DNA of 64,000 nucleotides from EA-27 sp964396265 (GTDB taxonomy: Archaea; Thermoplasmatota; Thermoplasmata; RBG-16-68-12; EA-27), in contig CAYNEM010000001.1 of assembly GCA_964396265.1 (NCBI GenBank), forward strand, positions 124,001 through 188,000, read 5' to 3'. The notes under the pieces were generated by a model. That model worked only from the letters and a program-made list of their open reading frames with translations. It was not told the origin of the DNA and searched no databases. Of this stretch, positions 8,743 through 17,214 are shown one piece after another. Made by a program: the position numbers and the translations under genes. Each line of letters starts with the position of its first letter. Positions within the stretch are counted from its first letter, which is position 1.

Positions 8743-11235
8743 GTGGCCAGCAAAGGGCGGGACGCCGACGCTCCCGCGTGCACCGTGTGCGGCGGACAGC
8801 TCAACGGTGCGTGGGAGTGCACGATCTGCGGGACGAAACACTCCCCGCAAGGCCGTGGCAACGCCCCGCCGATGACGAGGGATCAGGCCGTCGAGGTGTT
8901 CACCCAGATCCCCGGGGTCAGCGAGACGAAGGCGCGCGCGTTGTATGAAAGCGGATACGCGAGCCTGGACTCCTTGGGATCCGCCTCCCCGGACAAGCTC
9001 GCCAAGGTGCAGGGGATCGGGGAGCGTCTCGCGAAGGGGATTCTCGAGGCGGTCCCAAATCTCGTCGTGGCCGCCCCCATGAACGGCGGGAACGGCGGCA
9101 GCCCGGCCGGCAAGGGCCCGGGGCGCGACGCCCTGTCCGCATGGCTGACGGGGGGCGGCGAGCAGGGACTGAACACATGGCTGGGCGGGGGCGTGAACCG
9201 CCCCGACTCCACCTCGTCGGACGACGCGCTCAAGCGATGGCTCACGGGCGAGGACGGCGCGCTCGGGAGCTGGCTCGGAGAAGGCGCCCCGGGGACGATC
9301 CCCGCGCCCGATGCCAGGATTCGGGATAGCGCCCGGCTCCTCGAGGAACGAGATCGCGAACTCCACGAAAGGGACCTCGTGCTCGAGGGACTCCGCGCGG
9401 AGCTCAGCTCAATCAAGCGGACGATGTCGAACGAACTCGCGTCCTTCAAGTCCGGCGCTTTCGACCCCATGCGATACGTGGAGGAGACGGCGCGCCTGAA
9501 CAAGGAACTCCAGTTGGAGATCAAGCTTCGCCGCCAGCTGGAGGAAGAAATCGGACATGTGAAGAAGGGCTCCATCGCGGTCATCAAGTACGTCAAAGCC
9601 CACCAGGGGAAGGACGCCTCCTCCCCCGACCTCCGCCGGAAGCTGACGGAGGAGGGCAACGCCCGAAGACACGCCGAGATCGAGTTCAAGAAGACGCAGG
9701 AGGTCCTCTCGAAGCTCCAGGCGCAGATCCAGAAGGGGCTGGGCAACCTCAAGCCCGACGAGCGCGCTGTCAAGCAGCGGGAGATCGCGCTGATCGAGAA
9801 AGAGGCCGCGCTCAAGGCGAAGGAGGAGGAGTTGTCCTCGCTCGAGGCGGCGTCGCATGGCGGCGAGATCGACGTGAATGGCGGCGGCTTGTCGGAAGAG
9901 GTACGGTTCCGGTTGCAGGAGGAGTTGCGGGAGAAGGAGCAGGAGTTCGTGGAGAAGGAGGAAGACCTCCGCAAGCGGGTCATCTCGCTCGAGGAGGAGG
10001 TCAGCCGATTCAAGATCGACGAGCAGCTGCGGGCCGATCAGGCCGCACTCACGGGAAAGCCAAAGGGGGAGGTCGATGCGATCCTCGCACGCAGGGAGGG
10101 GGACCTCATGACCAAGGAGAAATCGATCCGCCTCCGCGAGAACGAGATCAAGCGGCTCAACGAGGAGCTCGGGTTCACGAAGGACGAGATGGGGAAGTTG
10201 CAGGAACAGGTCAAGTACAAGGACGACGAGCTCCAACGGCGCGAGGAGGACCTCCTGTACCGGGAACGGCTCCTGCAGGCGGAACGCCGCAAGATCGACG
10301 AGGCGAAGGCGCAGGGCTTCAGCTCCGACGAAAAGGAGATGAAGGACCGGCTCGAGCAACTCAAGTCCGAGATCAACATGAAGGAGGAGGAGGTCCGTGC
10401 GAAGGAGAAGTTCCTGAAGTCGAAGATGGAGGAGCTCCGTCTCCGCGAACAGGGTCTCATCGACGAGGACATGGAGGCACGCGAGGAGGAGCGGATGCTC
10501 GAGATCAAGCAGGAGAAGATCAAGACGGGCTCCCCGCGGCTCGACGATCTCCTCCTGGGCGGGATCCCGTTCGGCTCGAACGTCTCGGTCTACGGCCCCG
10601 CATACGTCGGGAAGGATGTCATCGTCAACGCCTTCATGGCCGAGGGCCTCAAGAAAGGGATCCCCGCGATCTTCATCATCACCGACAAGTCGCCCGGCGA
10701 CATCCGCGAGGAGATGGCCTTCGTCCTGCCAGGATACGACGTGTACGAGCAGAAGGGGCTCGTGAAGTACATCGACGCCTATTCGCGGTCCATGGGGAGC
10801 GAGGAGAACGACCCATACACGGTCTACCTCATGGAGCCGACGGACTACGAGGCCATCCTCAAGGCGACGGACGATGTCGCGAAGGAGTTCAAGAAGAACC
10901 ACGAATACTATCGACTGTGCTTCCGCTCCGTCTCCACGCTCATCGCGTACCTCGACCCCTCGACGATGTTCAAGTTCCTCCAGCCGTTCGCCGGGCGCCG
11001 GAAGAGGGACAAGGCCGTGTCCTTCTACCTGCTCGAGAAGGGTATGCACGGAGAGCAGGAGATCCAGATGCTCGGGTCGATCATGGACGGGTCCGTCGAA
11101 ATCAAGGTCGAGCAGCTGAAGTCGTATCTGGCGGTGAAGGGGATATGCGACGTGCAGAGCCGCGCCTGGATCCGCTACACGTACAGCAAGCAGGCCGTGA
11201 ACATCGGTTCGTTCTCCCTCGACCACATCCGGTGA
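8743..11235 (+). CDS. Zinc-ribbon / HhH / coiled-coil protein with degenerate KaiC-RecA domain
   Basis: 830 residues with an unusual order. A zinc ribbon (Cys13, 16, 26, 29) comes first, then a helix-hairpin-helix domain at ~45-105 (IPGVSETKARALYESG ... VQGIGERLAKGI). A linker at ~128-185 carries four WL(T/G)-type motifs (SAWLTGG, NTWLGGG, KRWLTGE, GSWLGEG), followed by ~350 residues of heptad coiled coil and a KaiC/RecA-like domain from ~588. The Walker A equivalent is GPAYVGKDV (Asp replaces Ser/Thr), and the Walker B region reads LCFRSVSTL where KaiC proteins have an Asp-Ser. Both changes argue against normal ATP hydrolysis. The role is unknown; a DNA-associated scaffold or signalling adaptor is plausible. 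The GTG start has a Shine-Dalgarno-like GAGGTG upstream. Confidence 0.85.
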   Translation: MASKGRDADAPACTVCGGQLNGAWECTICGTKHSPQGRGNAPPMTRDQAVEVFTQIPGVSETKARALYESGYASLDSLGSASPDKLAKVQGIGERLAKGILEAVPNLVVAAPMNGGNGGSPAGKGPGRDALSAWLTGGGEQGLNTWLGGGVNRPDSTSSDDALKRWLTGEDGALGSWLGEGAPGTIPAPDARIRDSARLLEERDRELHERDLVLEGLRAELSSIKRTMSNELASFKSGAFDPMRYVEETARLNKELQLEIKLRRQLEEEIGHVKKGSIAVIKYVKAHQGKDASSPDLRRKLTEEGNARRHAEIEFKKTQEVLSKLQAQIQKGLGNLKPDERAVKQREIALIEKEAALKAKEEELSSLEAASHGGEIDVNGGGLSEEVRFRLQEELREKEQEFVEKEEDLRKRVISLEEEVSRFKIDEQLRADQAALTGKPKGEVDAILARREGDLMTKEKSIRLRENEIKRLNEELGFTKDEMGKLQEQVKYKDDELQRREEDLLYRERLLQAERRKIDEAKAQGFSSDEKEMKDRLEQLKSEINMKEEEVRAKEKFLKSKMEELRLREQGLIDEDMEAREEERMLEIKQEKIKTGSPRLDDLLLGGIPFGSNVSVYGPAYVGKDVIVNAFMAEGLKKGIPAIFIITDKSPGDIREEMAFVLPGYDVYEQKGLVKYIDAYSRSMGSEENDPYTVYLMEPTDYEAILKATDDVAKEFKKNHEYYRLCFRSVSTLIAYLDPSTMFKFLQPFAGRRKRDKAVSFYLLEKGMHGEQEIQMLGSIMDGSVEIKVEQLKSYLAVKGICDVQSRAWIRYTYSKQAVNIGSFSLDHIR

Positions 11236-11270
11236 ACGAAATGGCCGCGCAATCCTCCGGGTGAGGCGCG

Positions 11271-11996
11271 ATGGCGACCGGTCCCGTGCGTCGGCCGTCG
11301 TCCGCGTTCGCGCTCTCCTTGGCGTCCGGTATCCTCGTCGTCGTGGGCAGCCTGGTGCTCATCCTCCTCTCGTTCGGATTCATCAGCTTCCTCTGGCTCC
11401 TCGCGCTCGTCTTCGGGACGATCATCCTTTTCGCCTCGGTCCTCCTGTATGCCAGGCCGGCGGAGCACGCGATCTGGGGCGTGATCATCCTCGTCTTCGC
11501 CTGCCTCAGCATCATCGGCTTTGGCGGCTTCGTCGCGGGCATGGTTCTCGGCATCATCGGCGGCGCGCTCGGGATCGCGTGGCGACCCGAGGGTCCGGCG
11601 TTCGGGGGCGGTTATGCGGCGGGCCCAGGCTACCTTCCCTACGGGGGTGCGCCCATGGCGGGCCCCCACGGCGTCCCGGTCACGCCCTTTCGGATGTGCA
11701 TGGGCTGCGGCCGCTGGATCCCTTGGACGTTCAACGTGTGCCCTTTGTGTGGTACGCAGGCTCCCGTCGCGGGCTGGGTGCCACGGGCTGCCGAGGCCCC
11801 GTTCGCGGAAGCGCCGCCTGGATTCGTAGCGACCGCCCCGATGCCCCCGCCTCCATCGATGGCCCCGCCCGTCGTCGAGTACCGAGCGACGAGCTCCCCG
11901 CCCATGAAGGCACCGTGCCCCACGTGCACAGGAGAAGCCGAGTGGAACGCCCCGTCCCGTCGCTGGTACTGCCCCGCGGAGTCGAAGTACTTCTAA
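11271..11996 (+). CDS. Multi-pass membrane protein with C-terminal zinc ribbon
   Basis: 241 residues. Four hydrophobic helices fill the first ~105 residues (GILVVVGSLVLILLSFGFI, LLALVFGTIILFASVLL and two more). A Gly/Pro-rich cytosolic region follows with one zinc-ribbon pair CMGCGRW...CPLCGTQ and a second half-ribbon near the end (CPTC...WYCP). This four-helix plus zinc-ribbon layout is common among uncharacterised archaeal membrane proteins. It starts 35 bases after the KaiC-like gene and converges on the next minus-strand gene, overlapping it by four bases. Confidence 0.75.
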   Translation: MATGPVRRPSSAFALSLASGILVVVGSLVLILLSFGFISFLWLLALVFGTIILFASVLLYARPAEHAIWGVIILVFACLSIIGFGGFVAGMVLGIIGGALGIAWRPEGPAFGGGYAAGPGYLPYGGAPMAGPHGVPVTPFRMCMGCGRWIPWTFNVCPLCGTQAPVAGWVPRAAEAPFAEAPPGFVATAPMPPPPSMAPPVVEYRATSSPPMKAPCPTCTGEAEWNAPSRRWYCPAESKYF

Positions 11997-12430
11997 CCGA
12001 CTTCCATGCCCCCGCGCTTCGATCCCGGCTTTTGGGACTGAACCTGGACGGGCGGGATCGGGATCGGCGGCGGGAGGCGGAGGTCGCGCGCAATCATCGT
12101 CGCCTCAGGGATGCAGTTGTTCATGATGACCGTTAGCACCTCGGACGCGACCGCGTCCGGCATCTTCCCCTGGCCGGACCACTCGCGCACGATCGCCTTG
12201 GCGTCGCCGTCGAACACGACGCGGCCCTCGATCTGGATGCGTCCGATGACTCCCTCCTGCGCCATGTAGTTCGTCGTGAAGCGGAAGTCCACGTTCGCCT
12301 CGCGCGCGTCGACCTCCGTGACGAGCGTCACGGTCCCGTTGTTGTCGATCCGGAGGTTCCCGATCTTGTCCCCCGACTTGAAGAACCGCTTGCCGTCGAG
12401 CGCGTTGAACTCGAATCCCTTGACCGGCAT
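11993..12430 (-). CDS. Conserved archaeal hypothetical protein (145 aa)
   Basis: A soluble beta-rich protein. The central stretch (RFTTNYMAQEGVIGRIQIEG ... IVREWSGQGKMPDAVASEVL) and the LPPPIPIPPVQVQ tail match a pattern I associate with a widespread uncharacterised archaeal family of small proteins ending in LPPPIPLP. No catalytic residues are apparent. It is the last gene of a minus-strand pair with the 165-aa gene upstream and overlaps the membrane protein gene tail to tail. Function unknown. Confidence 0.7.
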   Translation of the reverse strand: MPVKGFEFNALDGKRFFKSGDKIGNLRIDNNGTVTLVTEVDAREANVDFRFTTNYMAQEGVIGRIQIEGRVVFDGDAKAIVREWSGQGKMPDAVASEVLTVIMNNCIPEATMIARDLRLPPPIPIPPVQVQSQKPGSKRGGMEVG

Positions 12431-12493
12431 CGACTGTGCCCAACGGCGCTTCCGTTTTGAACCTTCCGCATGGCGTCGTCGTACGGGAAGACC

Positions 12494-12991
12494 TCAGCGC
12501 TCCGGACGAGGCGGGTGCCCGATCCGATCCAGGACGCGCTGGAGAAGGGCCATCGCTATATCCTGACCGACACCTGACGTGAAGACCTTGGCGGACACCC
12601 GACCGATCGCGAAGAGGTAGATCCGCATCTCTCCTGCGAGCCCGAACGGATCCCGGCCGGAGAACGCCGCCACGTCGGTGCCCGGCAACGAGAAGTCGGT
12701 CACGGGGCGGAAGCCCTCCGCGTTCGCCACAATCCTCGTGTCGTGGTAGCTCCGCGCGTCGTCCTCCGAAAGGAACAGCCACCGGACGTCCACGAGGCGC
12801 GTCAGCTCGGTTCCCTCGATGCGCTGCCAGACTTGGAATCCCGACTTGATCCCATGGCATCGCGCCCATGCGTCGTCTCCTGGCTCGGCCTCCTCGCCGT
12901 GGACCGCCTCGCCCGCCTCCAGGCCCTGCACGTCTTCGGCGGTAAGGAAGAGGTCGCGATACACTCGTTCCTCCTGGGGCGAGACGGTCAT
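12494..12991 (-). CDS. Uncharacterised 165-aa protein
   Basis: Begins MTVSPQEERVYRDLFLTAEDVQGLE and contains GFQVWQRIEGTELTRLVDVRWLFLSEDDAR and an amphipathic C-terminal helix. No signal peptide, transmembrane helix or known motif. The alternating strand/helix pattern suggests a compact alpha-beta protein. The start was chosen because a TTATTAT element lies about 25 bp upstream (13008-13016). The frame stays open far upstream only because it runs antisense to the flavoprotein gene. Function not recognised. Confidence 0.65.
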   Translation of the reverse strand: MTVSPQEERVYRDLFLTAEDVQGLEAGEAVHGEEAEPGDDAWARCHGIKSGFQVWQRIEGTELTRLVDVRWLFLSEDDARSYHDTRIVANAEGFRPVTDFSLPGTDVAAFSGRDPFGLAGEMRIYLFAIGRVSAKVFTSGVGQDIAMALLQRVLDRIGHPPRPER

Positions 12992-13132
12992 GACCTCCGG
13001 GAAGGATGCGGTGATAATAAGCGACCGGGTCCGCAGGGCGCGGGCGCGCGTCCATGCGACATTTCTAGGATGTGAGTGGGCTCGGAGAATAGGTTTAAAC
13101 GGACCCCTCTCTTCCCCGCACCGGAGACGGCG

Positions 13133-14674
13133 ATGGGTAACCGGCTCGACTACACGTACCGCCGCCTCGTGAACATCCTCGGGCCCGAGAGGGTCTCTCG
13201 CACCCGGCTGGAAACGTTCCTGTACAGTCACGATTTCGCCGCGATCCCGAAGCTCGCCTCGTTCCAATTCAAGTTCGAGCCGGACTTCGTCGTCCTCCCG
13301 AGGACGACCGGGGAGGTCGTCCGCCTCGTCCGCTTCGAGACCGAGAACCTGCTCCCCCTGGTTCCACGCGGGGGCGGGACCGGCCTGTACGGCGGTTCCG
13401 TGCCGAACCGCGGCGGCATCCTCGTCGACTTCCGGAAGATGAACCGGGTGGTCAAGATCAATCCGGAGGCACGCACGATGACGGTCGAGGCGGGGGTGAC
13501 GTGGCAGGAGGCGTACGACCGCGCGTGGAACGCCGGACTGTTCCTCCCGGTGTACCCGTACTTCGCGCTCGCCTCCACGATCGGCGGATGGATCGCGTCG
13601 GGGGGCGTCGGGGTCGGGGCCTACAAGTACGGCACCTCGCGCGACCTCCTCCTCAACGCGGAGGTCGTGCTCGAAGACGGATCGACCATACAGACGGGTT
13701 CCGAGAAGGTCGACCTTGGGGCCGCGAACCTGAACCTCGCATCGCTGTACTGGGGATCCGAGGGGACGCTCGGGATCATCACCCGCGCGACGCTCCGCCT
13801 GCTCCCTCGGCCCGAGGAGATCCGGCCGCTCGCCTACTCGTTCGCATCCCTCGAAGAGGCGGTGCCCGCCCTGCGCGATCTGGCGGCGTCGCCCGTCACC
13901 CCGTACCATGTCGGCCTCATGGACACAAGCCACCTCGAGTTCCTCAAGGCCGTCCACTGGGAAGCCCCGGAACCCGCGGGGCTTGTCACGGTCACCCTCG
14001 AAGGCCCGAAGGACGAATGCGCGGAGGGCGAGAAGATCGTCGACGCGCTCGTGAATGAGAACGACGGGGGAAAGCTCGCCGCGGAGACCGCGAAGAAGCT
14101 GTGGGACGAGCGGCTCTACCAGTACCCCGCCCGCCGCATCTCGCGCGGCCTTGTGATCTGCGAGGCAATCGTGCCACTCGCGAAGTTCTCGGACGCGCTC
14201 GATCAGACGCGCACGGTTCAAAGGAAGATGGGGATGGAGGTCGGCATCCACGCCGCGCTCGTGGACACGAACAGCGTGGCGATGTACCCCTACTTCCTCG
14301 ACGATGCGACGAGCCCCATGCCCCCCTTGCGCCTCGGGTTCGTCGTGAAATTCCGGAAGATCGCGATGGACCTGGGCGGGCATCCACTGGGCGTCGGGCT
14401 GTTCATGGTTTTCGACGTGCCCGCGATGCACGGGAACGCCCATCGCTACTTCCGGCCGATCAAGGAGGCGCTCGACCCGAACGAGAGGCTCAACCCCGGG
14501 AAGATGCACGAGATTCGCACCCGGTTCCGGTTCCCCGGGCTGCGACGCATGCCGCTCGTGATCGCACCGATCCCCCTCCGGATCCTCGGGGGCCTCAAGA
14601 GCATCATCCCGGGCGCGCTCGGGGGCCAGGACAGGTTCCGGCGGAAATACCAGTCCCGCGGGGGGAAGCGCTGA
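13133..14674 (+). CDS. FAD-linked oxidase, GlcD / D-lactate dehydrogenase type
   Basis: Predicted flavoprotein oxidising a 2-hydroxy acid such as glycolate or D-lactate. The FAD-binding type-4 domain occupies about residues 45-225, with the pyrophosphate loop PRGGGTGLYGGSVPN and the ASGGVGVGAYKYGT segment. The FAD-oxidase C-terminal domain ends ERLNPGKMHEIRTRFRFPG. At 513 residues it is family length. An AGGTTTAAAC element at 13091-13100 and GGAGACGG just upstream support the ATG at 13133. It overlaps the next gene by one base (TGATG). Together they converge on the CCG/ferredoxin genes of the respiratory operon, the usual partners of GlcD-type enzymes. Confidence 0.87.
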   Translation: MGNRLDYTYRRLVNILGPERVSRTRLETFLYSHDFAAIPKLASFQFKFEPDFVVLPRTTGEVVRLVRFETENLLPLVPRGGGTGLYGGSVPNRGGILVDFRKMNRVVKINPEARTMTVEAGVTWQEAYDRAWNAGLFLPVYPYFALASTIGGWIASGGVGVGAYKYGTSRDLLLNAEVVLEDGSTIQTGSEKVDLGAANLNLASLYWGSEGTLGIITRATLRLLPRPEEIRPLAYSFASLEEAVPALRDLAASPVTPYHVGLMDTSHLEFLKAVHWEAPEPAGLVTVTLEGPKDECAEGEKIVDALVNENDGGKLAAETAKKLWDERLYQYPARRISRGLVICEAIVPLAKFSDALDQTRTVQRKMGMEVGIHAALVDTNSVAMYPYFLDDATSPMPPLRLGFVVKFRKIAMDLGGHPLGVGLFMVFDVPAMHGNAHRYFRPIKEALDPNERLNPGKMHEIRTRFRFPGLRRMPLVIAPIPLRILGGLKSIIPGALGGQDRFRRKYQSRGGKR

Positions 14675-16140
14675 TGGGCCTCGTCCGCGACCTCAGGCTG
14701 GTGCAGGACGCGACGGCGATCCCTGCGCTGCGCGAGGTCGTGCGCGAGCAGCTCATCCGCGCCCTGTTCGTCCGTGACGAACGGGCGTTGCCGAAGGACG
14801 TCGTGCGCATCCTGCGGCAGAAGCCGGACGTGGTCGTGCGCGCGAAGGACGAGGTGGAGGTCCGCGAGGTCGTGCGGCTCGTGAACGGGGAACACACGAC
14901 GGTGAACCTCGGCCGCCCCGCGGACGAGTTCCACTACTACCGCACGCGGCTCGGCATGGCGAAGGACCAGCCCTGGGGCGTGTCGACGAAGCCTTCCACG
15001 CTCCTGACATACGATTGGATCGTGCCGCCGCAGGGCGGCATCCAGATCGACCTGGCGGCGTTCGACGAGGTCGAGGTCGACGGTGTCAATTACGCGGCCC
15101 GCGTCGGTGCGGGCGCGAAGTGGAAGGCGCTGTACGACCGGGCCGCGGAGCTGGGGATGATGCCGTCCGTGTACCCCTCCGTCCCCGTCGACGTGGCGGT
15201 GGCCGACGGCCTCGTGGGCGACGCGAGGTTCCGTTCGTACGCATCTCCGTTCGTGTCCGCCGTCTACGACGTCCGCGGGTTGGCGGCGAACGGCCTGCGC
15301 GTGAACTGCGGGTTCGAGTACGTGCCGAACCATGCGACCGGGTACAACCTCAAGGATCTTGCGGTGCAGTTCGGCGCAGACTTCCTCGTGCCGACGTACG
15401 TGTGGCTCCGCCTCCTCGCGCGACCGCCGATCCTCAAGAACCTCACGTTTGGGTTCGACGACCCCGCGAAGGTCGCGGCGGCGCTCGACAGGCTGACCCG
15501 GAACGGGCGGCCCTTCCCATACGTGAACCTCGCGGACGAACGCGGGTGGGGCCTCGTGCATCCGGGGAGTCCCCCGGGGCCGATCGGGGTCGAGGTCGGC
15601 GTTGGCGGGAACGAGGTGCTCGTCGCGGCACGCACGAAGGCCCTCGAGACGGCGATGGCGGGATTCACCGCCAAGGGCGAGGTCGCAGCTCCCTGGGACT
15701 GGAAGGCCGCGGGCTACGCGGCGAATGCCGAGAAGTTGTCGAAGCTCCTGTTCGTCGGCGAGATCGTTACCCCCGCCGCCAAACTCGCAATCGCGATCGA
15801 GAAGGTGCGAGCGATCGGCGCATCCAAGGGCGTGCGCGCGGGATTCTTCGGGAACGCGCGGGACAACGGACACGTGTACCTGTCGCCTTACTTCGAAGCC
15901 GCCAAGGAGCCCGCGAGGACGTACGACCTCTCCCGCGCCGTCGCAGAGGCCGCGCGCGGTCTCGGGGACGCCACCTTCGATTCGAGACTTGCGCTCCTAT
16001 GGAACACGGACGCACAATTCCAGAAGCGCGTGGCGCTGCTCCTGAAGCTCGAGTCCGCGCTCGACCTGCCCAACGCGATCGAGCCCGCGGCACGGTTGGA
16101 GTCGGAGCCCGTCGAGCTGTTCCCGGGTGGGGTAGCCTGA
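14674..16140 (+). CDS. Degenerate paralogue of the FAD-linked oxidase
   Basis: 488 residues, co-linear with the preceding flavoprotein (GGIQIDLAAFDEVEVDGVNYAARVGAGAKW matches GGILVDFRKMNRVV...VEAGVTW of the first). The glycine-rich pyrophosphate loop is missing (NLGRPADEFHYYRTRLG), and the second Gly-rich loop is also eroded (VADGLVGDARF). It therefore probably does not bind FAD normally and may be a structural partner, as GlcE is to GlcD. The stop/start overlap TGATG implies coupled translation and fixed stoichiometry. The C-terminal domain keeps the general FAD-oxidase cap pattern. Confidence 0.75.
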   Translation: MGLVRDLRLVQDATAIPALREVVREQLIRALFVRDERALPKDVVRILRQKPDVVVRAKDEVEVREVVRLVNGEHTTVNLGRPADEFHYYRTRLGMAKDQPWGVSTKPSTLLTYDWIVPPQGGIQIDLAAFDEVEVDGVNYAARVGAGAKWKALYDRAAELGMMPSVYPSVPVDVAVADGLVGDARFRSYASPFVSAVYDVRGLAANGLRVNCGFEYVPNHATGYNLKDLAVQFGADFLVPTYVWLRLLARPPILKNLTFGFDDPAKVAAALDRLTRNGRPFPYVNLADERGWGLVHPGSPPGPIGVEVGVGGNEVLVAARTKALETAMAGFTAKGEVAAPWDWKAAGYAANAEKLSKLLFVGEIVTPAAKLAIAIEKVRAIGASKGVRAGFFGNARDNGHVYLSPYFEAAKEPARTYDLSRAVAEAARGLGDATFDSRLALLWNTDAQFQKRVALLLKLESALDLPNAIEPAARLESEPVELFPGGVA

Positions 16141-16159
16141 CACGGTCGGCGAGACCGCC

Positions 16160-16486
16160 TCACATGTTCGGCACGCCGCAGGTTGGGCAGATTGCTTGGC
16201 CGAGGTCGAGCTTCCGGCCGCAGCGCGCGCAGAGGCGGAGGCGCGTTTGAATCGGGAGGAGGGAGACGACGAGCCCGACGGCGAGGAACGAGACGCCCAG
16301 GGGGATGTTCGCGGTCACCAGTCCCTCGAGACCGATCGCGAAGAAAACGACGCCCACGACTTTCAGGATCACAATGAAGCGCGACAGCCTTGGCATGCGC
16401 TTGAGAGCGTCGAGCTCCTGGCGGTACGTCATCCGCTCGCCCGCCTTCGGGATCTTGAACGCGCGAGGGGTCTCCGCCGCCATCAT
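16160..16486 (-). CDS. Small membrane protein with C-terminal zinc ribbon
   Basis: 108 residues: a basic amphipathic N-terminus, two transmembrane helices (FIVILKVVGVVFFAIGLEGLV and NIPLGVSFLAVGLVVSLLPI), and a zinc ribbon CARCGRK...CPTCGVP at the C-terminus. It is the last gene of the respiratory operon, overlapping the ferredoxin gene by four bases (ATGA). It may help assemble or anchor the complex, but that is inferred from position only. Confidence 0.7.
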   Translation of the reverse strand: MMAAETPRAFKIPKAGERMTYRQELDALKRMPRLSRFIVILKVVGVVFFAIGLEGLVTANIPLGVSFLAVGLVVSLLPIQTRLRLCARCGRKLDLGQAICPTCGVPNM

Positions 16487-17214
16487 CCACCTTCCTTCGG
16501 CGCCGCGGCCTGGGCGGCGAGCGCCTTCTTGCGCGCTTCCTCCCGCAGCCGGCGCACTTCCTCTGGGGTGAGTGTCCGTCGTGTGGCCACGGGGCGAGGG
16601 GGCGGTGCCGGCGTTTCCGAGGGCGGGGGGACGGTCGTTGGCGGCGGTGCGACGGGCAGCGCTGGCGCCTGCTCAAGGACCAATGCCGGCTTCGGCATGG
16701 CCTTCGACGCCTTCTTCGCTTCCTCGCGGAACGCCACGAACGGCTCGGCTTCTCCGGGCGGCCTCGGCGCTCCCGGCTTCGGCGGCTGGAGGAACGGCCT
16801 CGGGGTCGCGGGTGGCGGCCCGAGCTGCACGAGGCGGCCGTCCCGGAGGTCCCACCCGTCCTTGGGCACCATGCCGATCGCATCCACGGGGCACACGATG
16901 GCGCACTTCTCGCAGCCGACGCAGTTCTCCTCGATGATGACGGCCTTGCGCGACGTGTAAGTGAGCTCGGGGAGCGTGAATTTCCGATCGACCATATCGA
17001 TCGCCTCGAACGCGCAGTTGTCGAAGCAATGCGTGCATCCCATGCACACAGGGTCGCTCACGACCGCCAGGCTGCCCTTCCCGCGGATGAACTCCGTCGC
17101 CCGGTTCCGGAAGAACTTCTTGTATCGCTCCGCAGCCAGGTCGAGGTCCCGCTTCCGCACCCGCGCGTGGTAGTCGAGCTCCGGCGCGGGCGGCTTCGCG
17201 ACCGCCGCCTGCAT
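16483..17214 (-). CDS. Two-[4Fe-4S] ferredoxin-domain protein of the cytochrome b/Hdr operon
   Basis: 243 residues. A lysine/arginine-rich helical N-terminus precedes a bacterial-type 2x[4Fe-4S] domain with CMGCTHCFDNCAFEAI and CVGCEKCAIVCPVDAI. The C-terminal half is a Pro/Ala-rich, probably disordered tail ending in a charged helix. It follows the HdrB-like gene with a one-base TAATG overlap, so co-translation is likely. It probably passes electrons between the CCG/ferredoxin-fusion subunits and a soluble partner, for example the neighbouring GlcD-type flavoproteins. That partner is inferred. Confidence 0.85.
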   Translation of the reverse strand: MQAAVAKPPAPELDYHARVRKRDLDLAAERYKKFFRNRATEFIRGKGSLAVVSDPVCMGCTHCFDNCAFEAIDMVDRKFTLPELTYTSRKAVIIEENCVGCEKCAIVCPVDAIGMVPKDGWDLRDGRLVQLGPPPATPRPFLQPPKPGAPRPPGEAEPFVAFREEAKKASKAMPKPALVLEQAPALPVAPPPTTVPPPSETPAPPPRPVATRRTLTPEEVRRLREEARKKALAAQAAAPKEGG

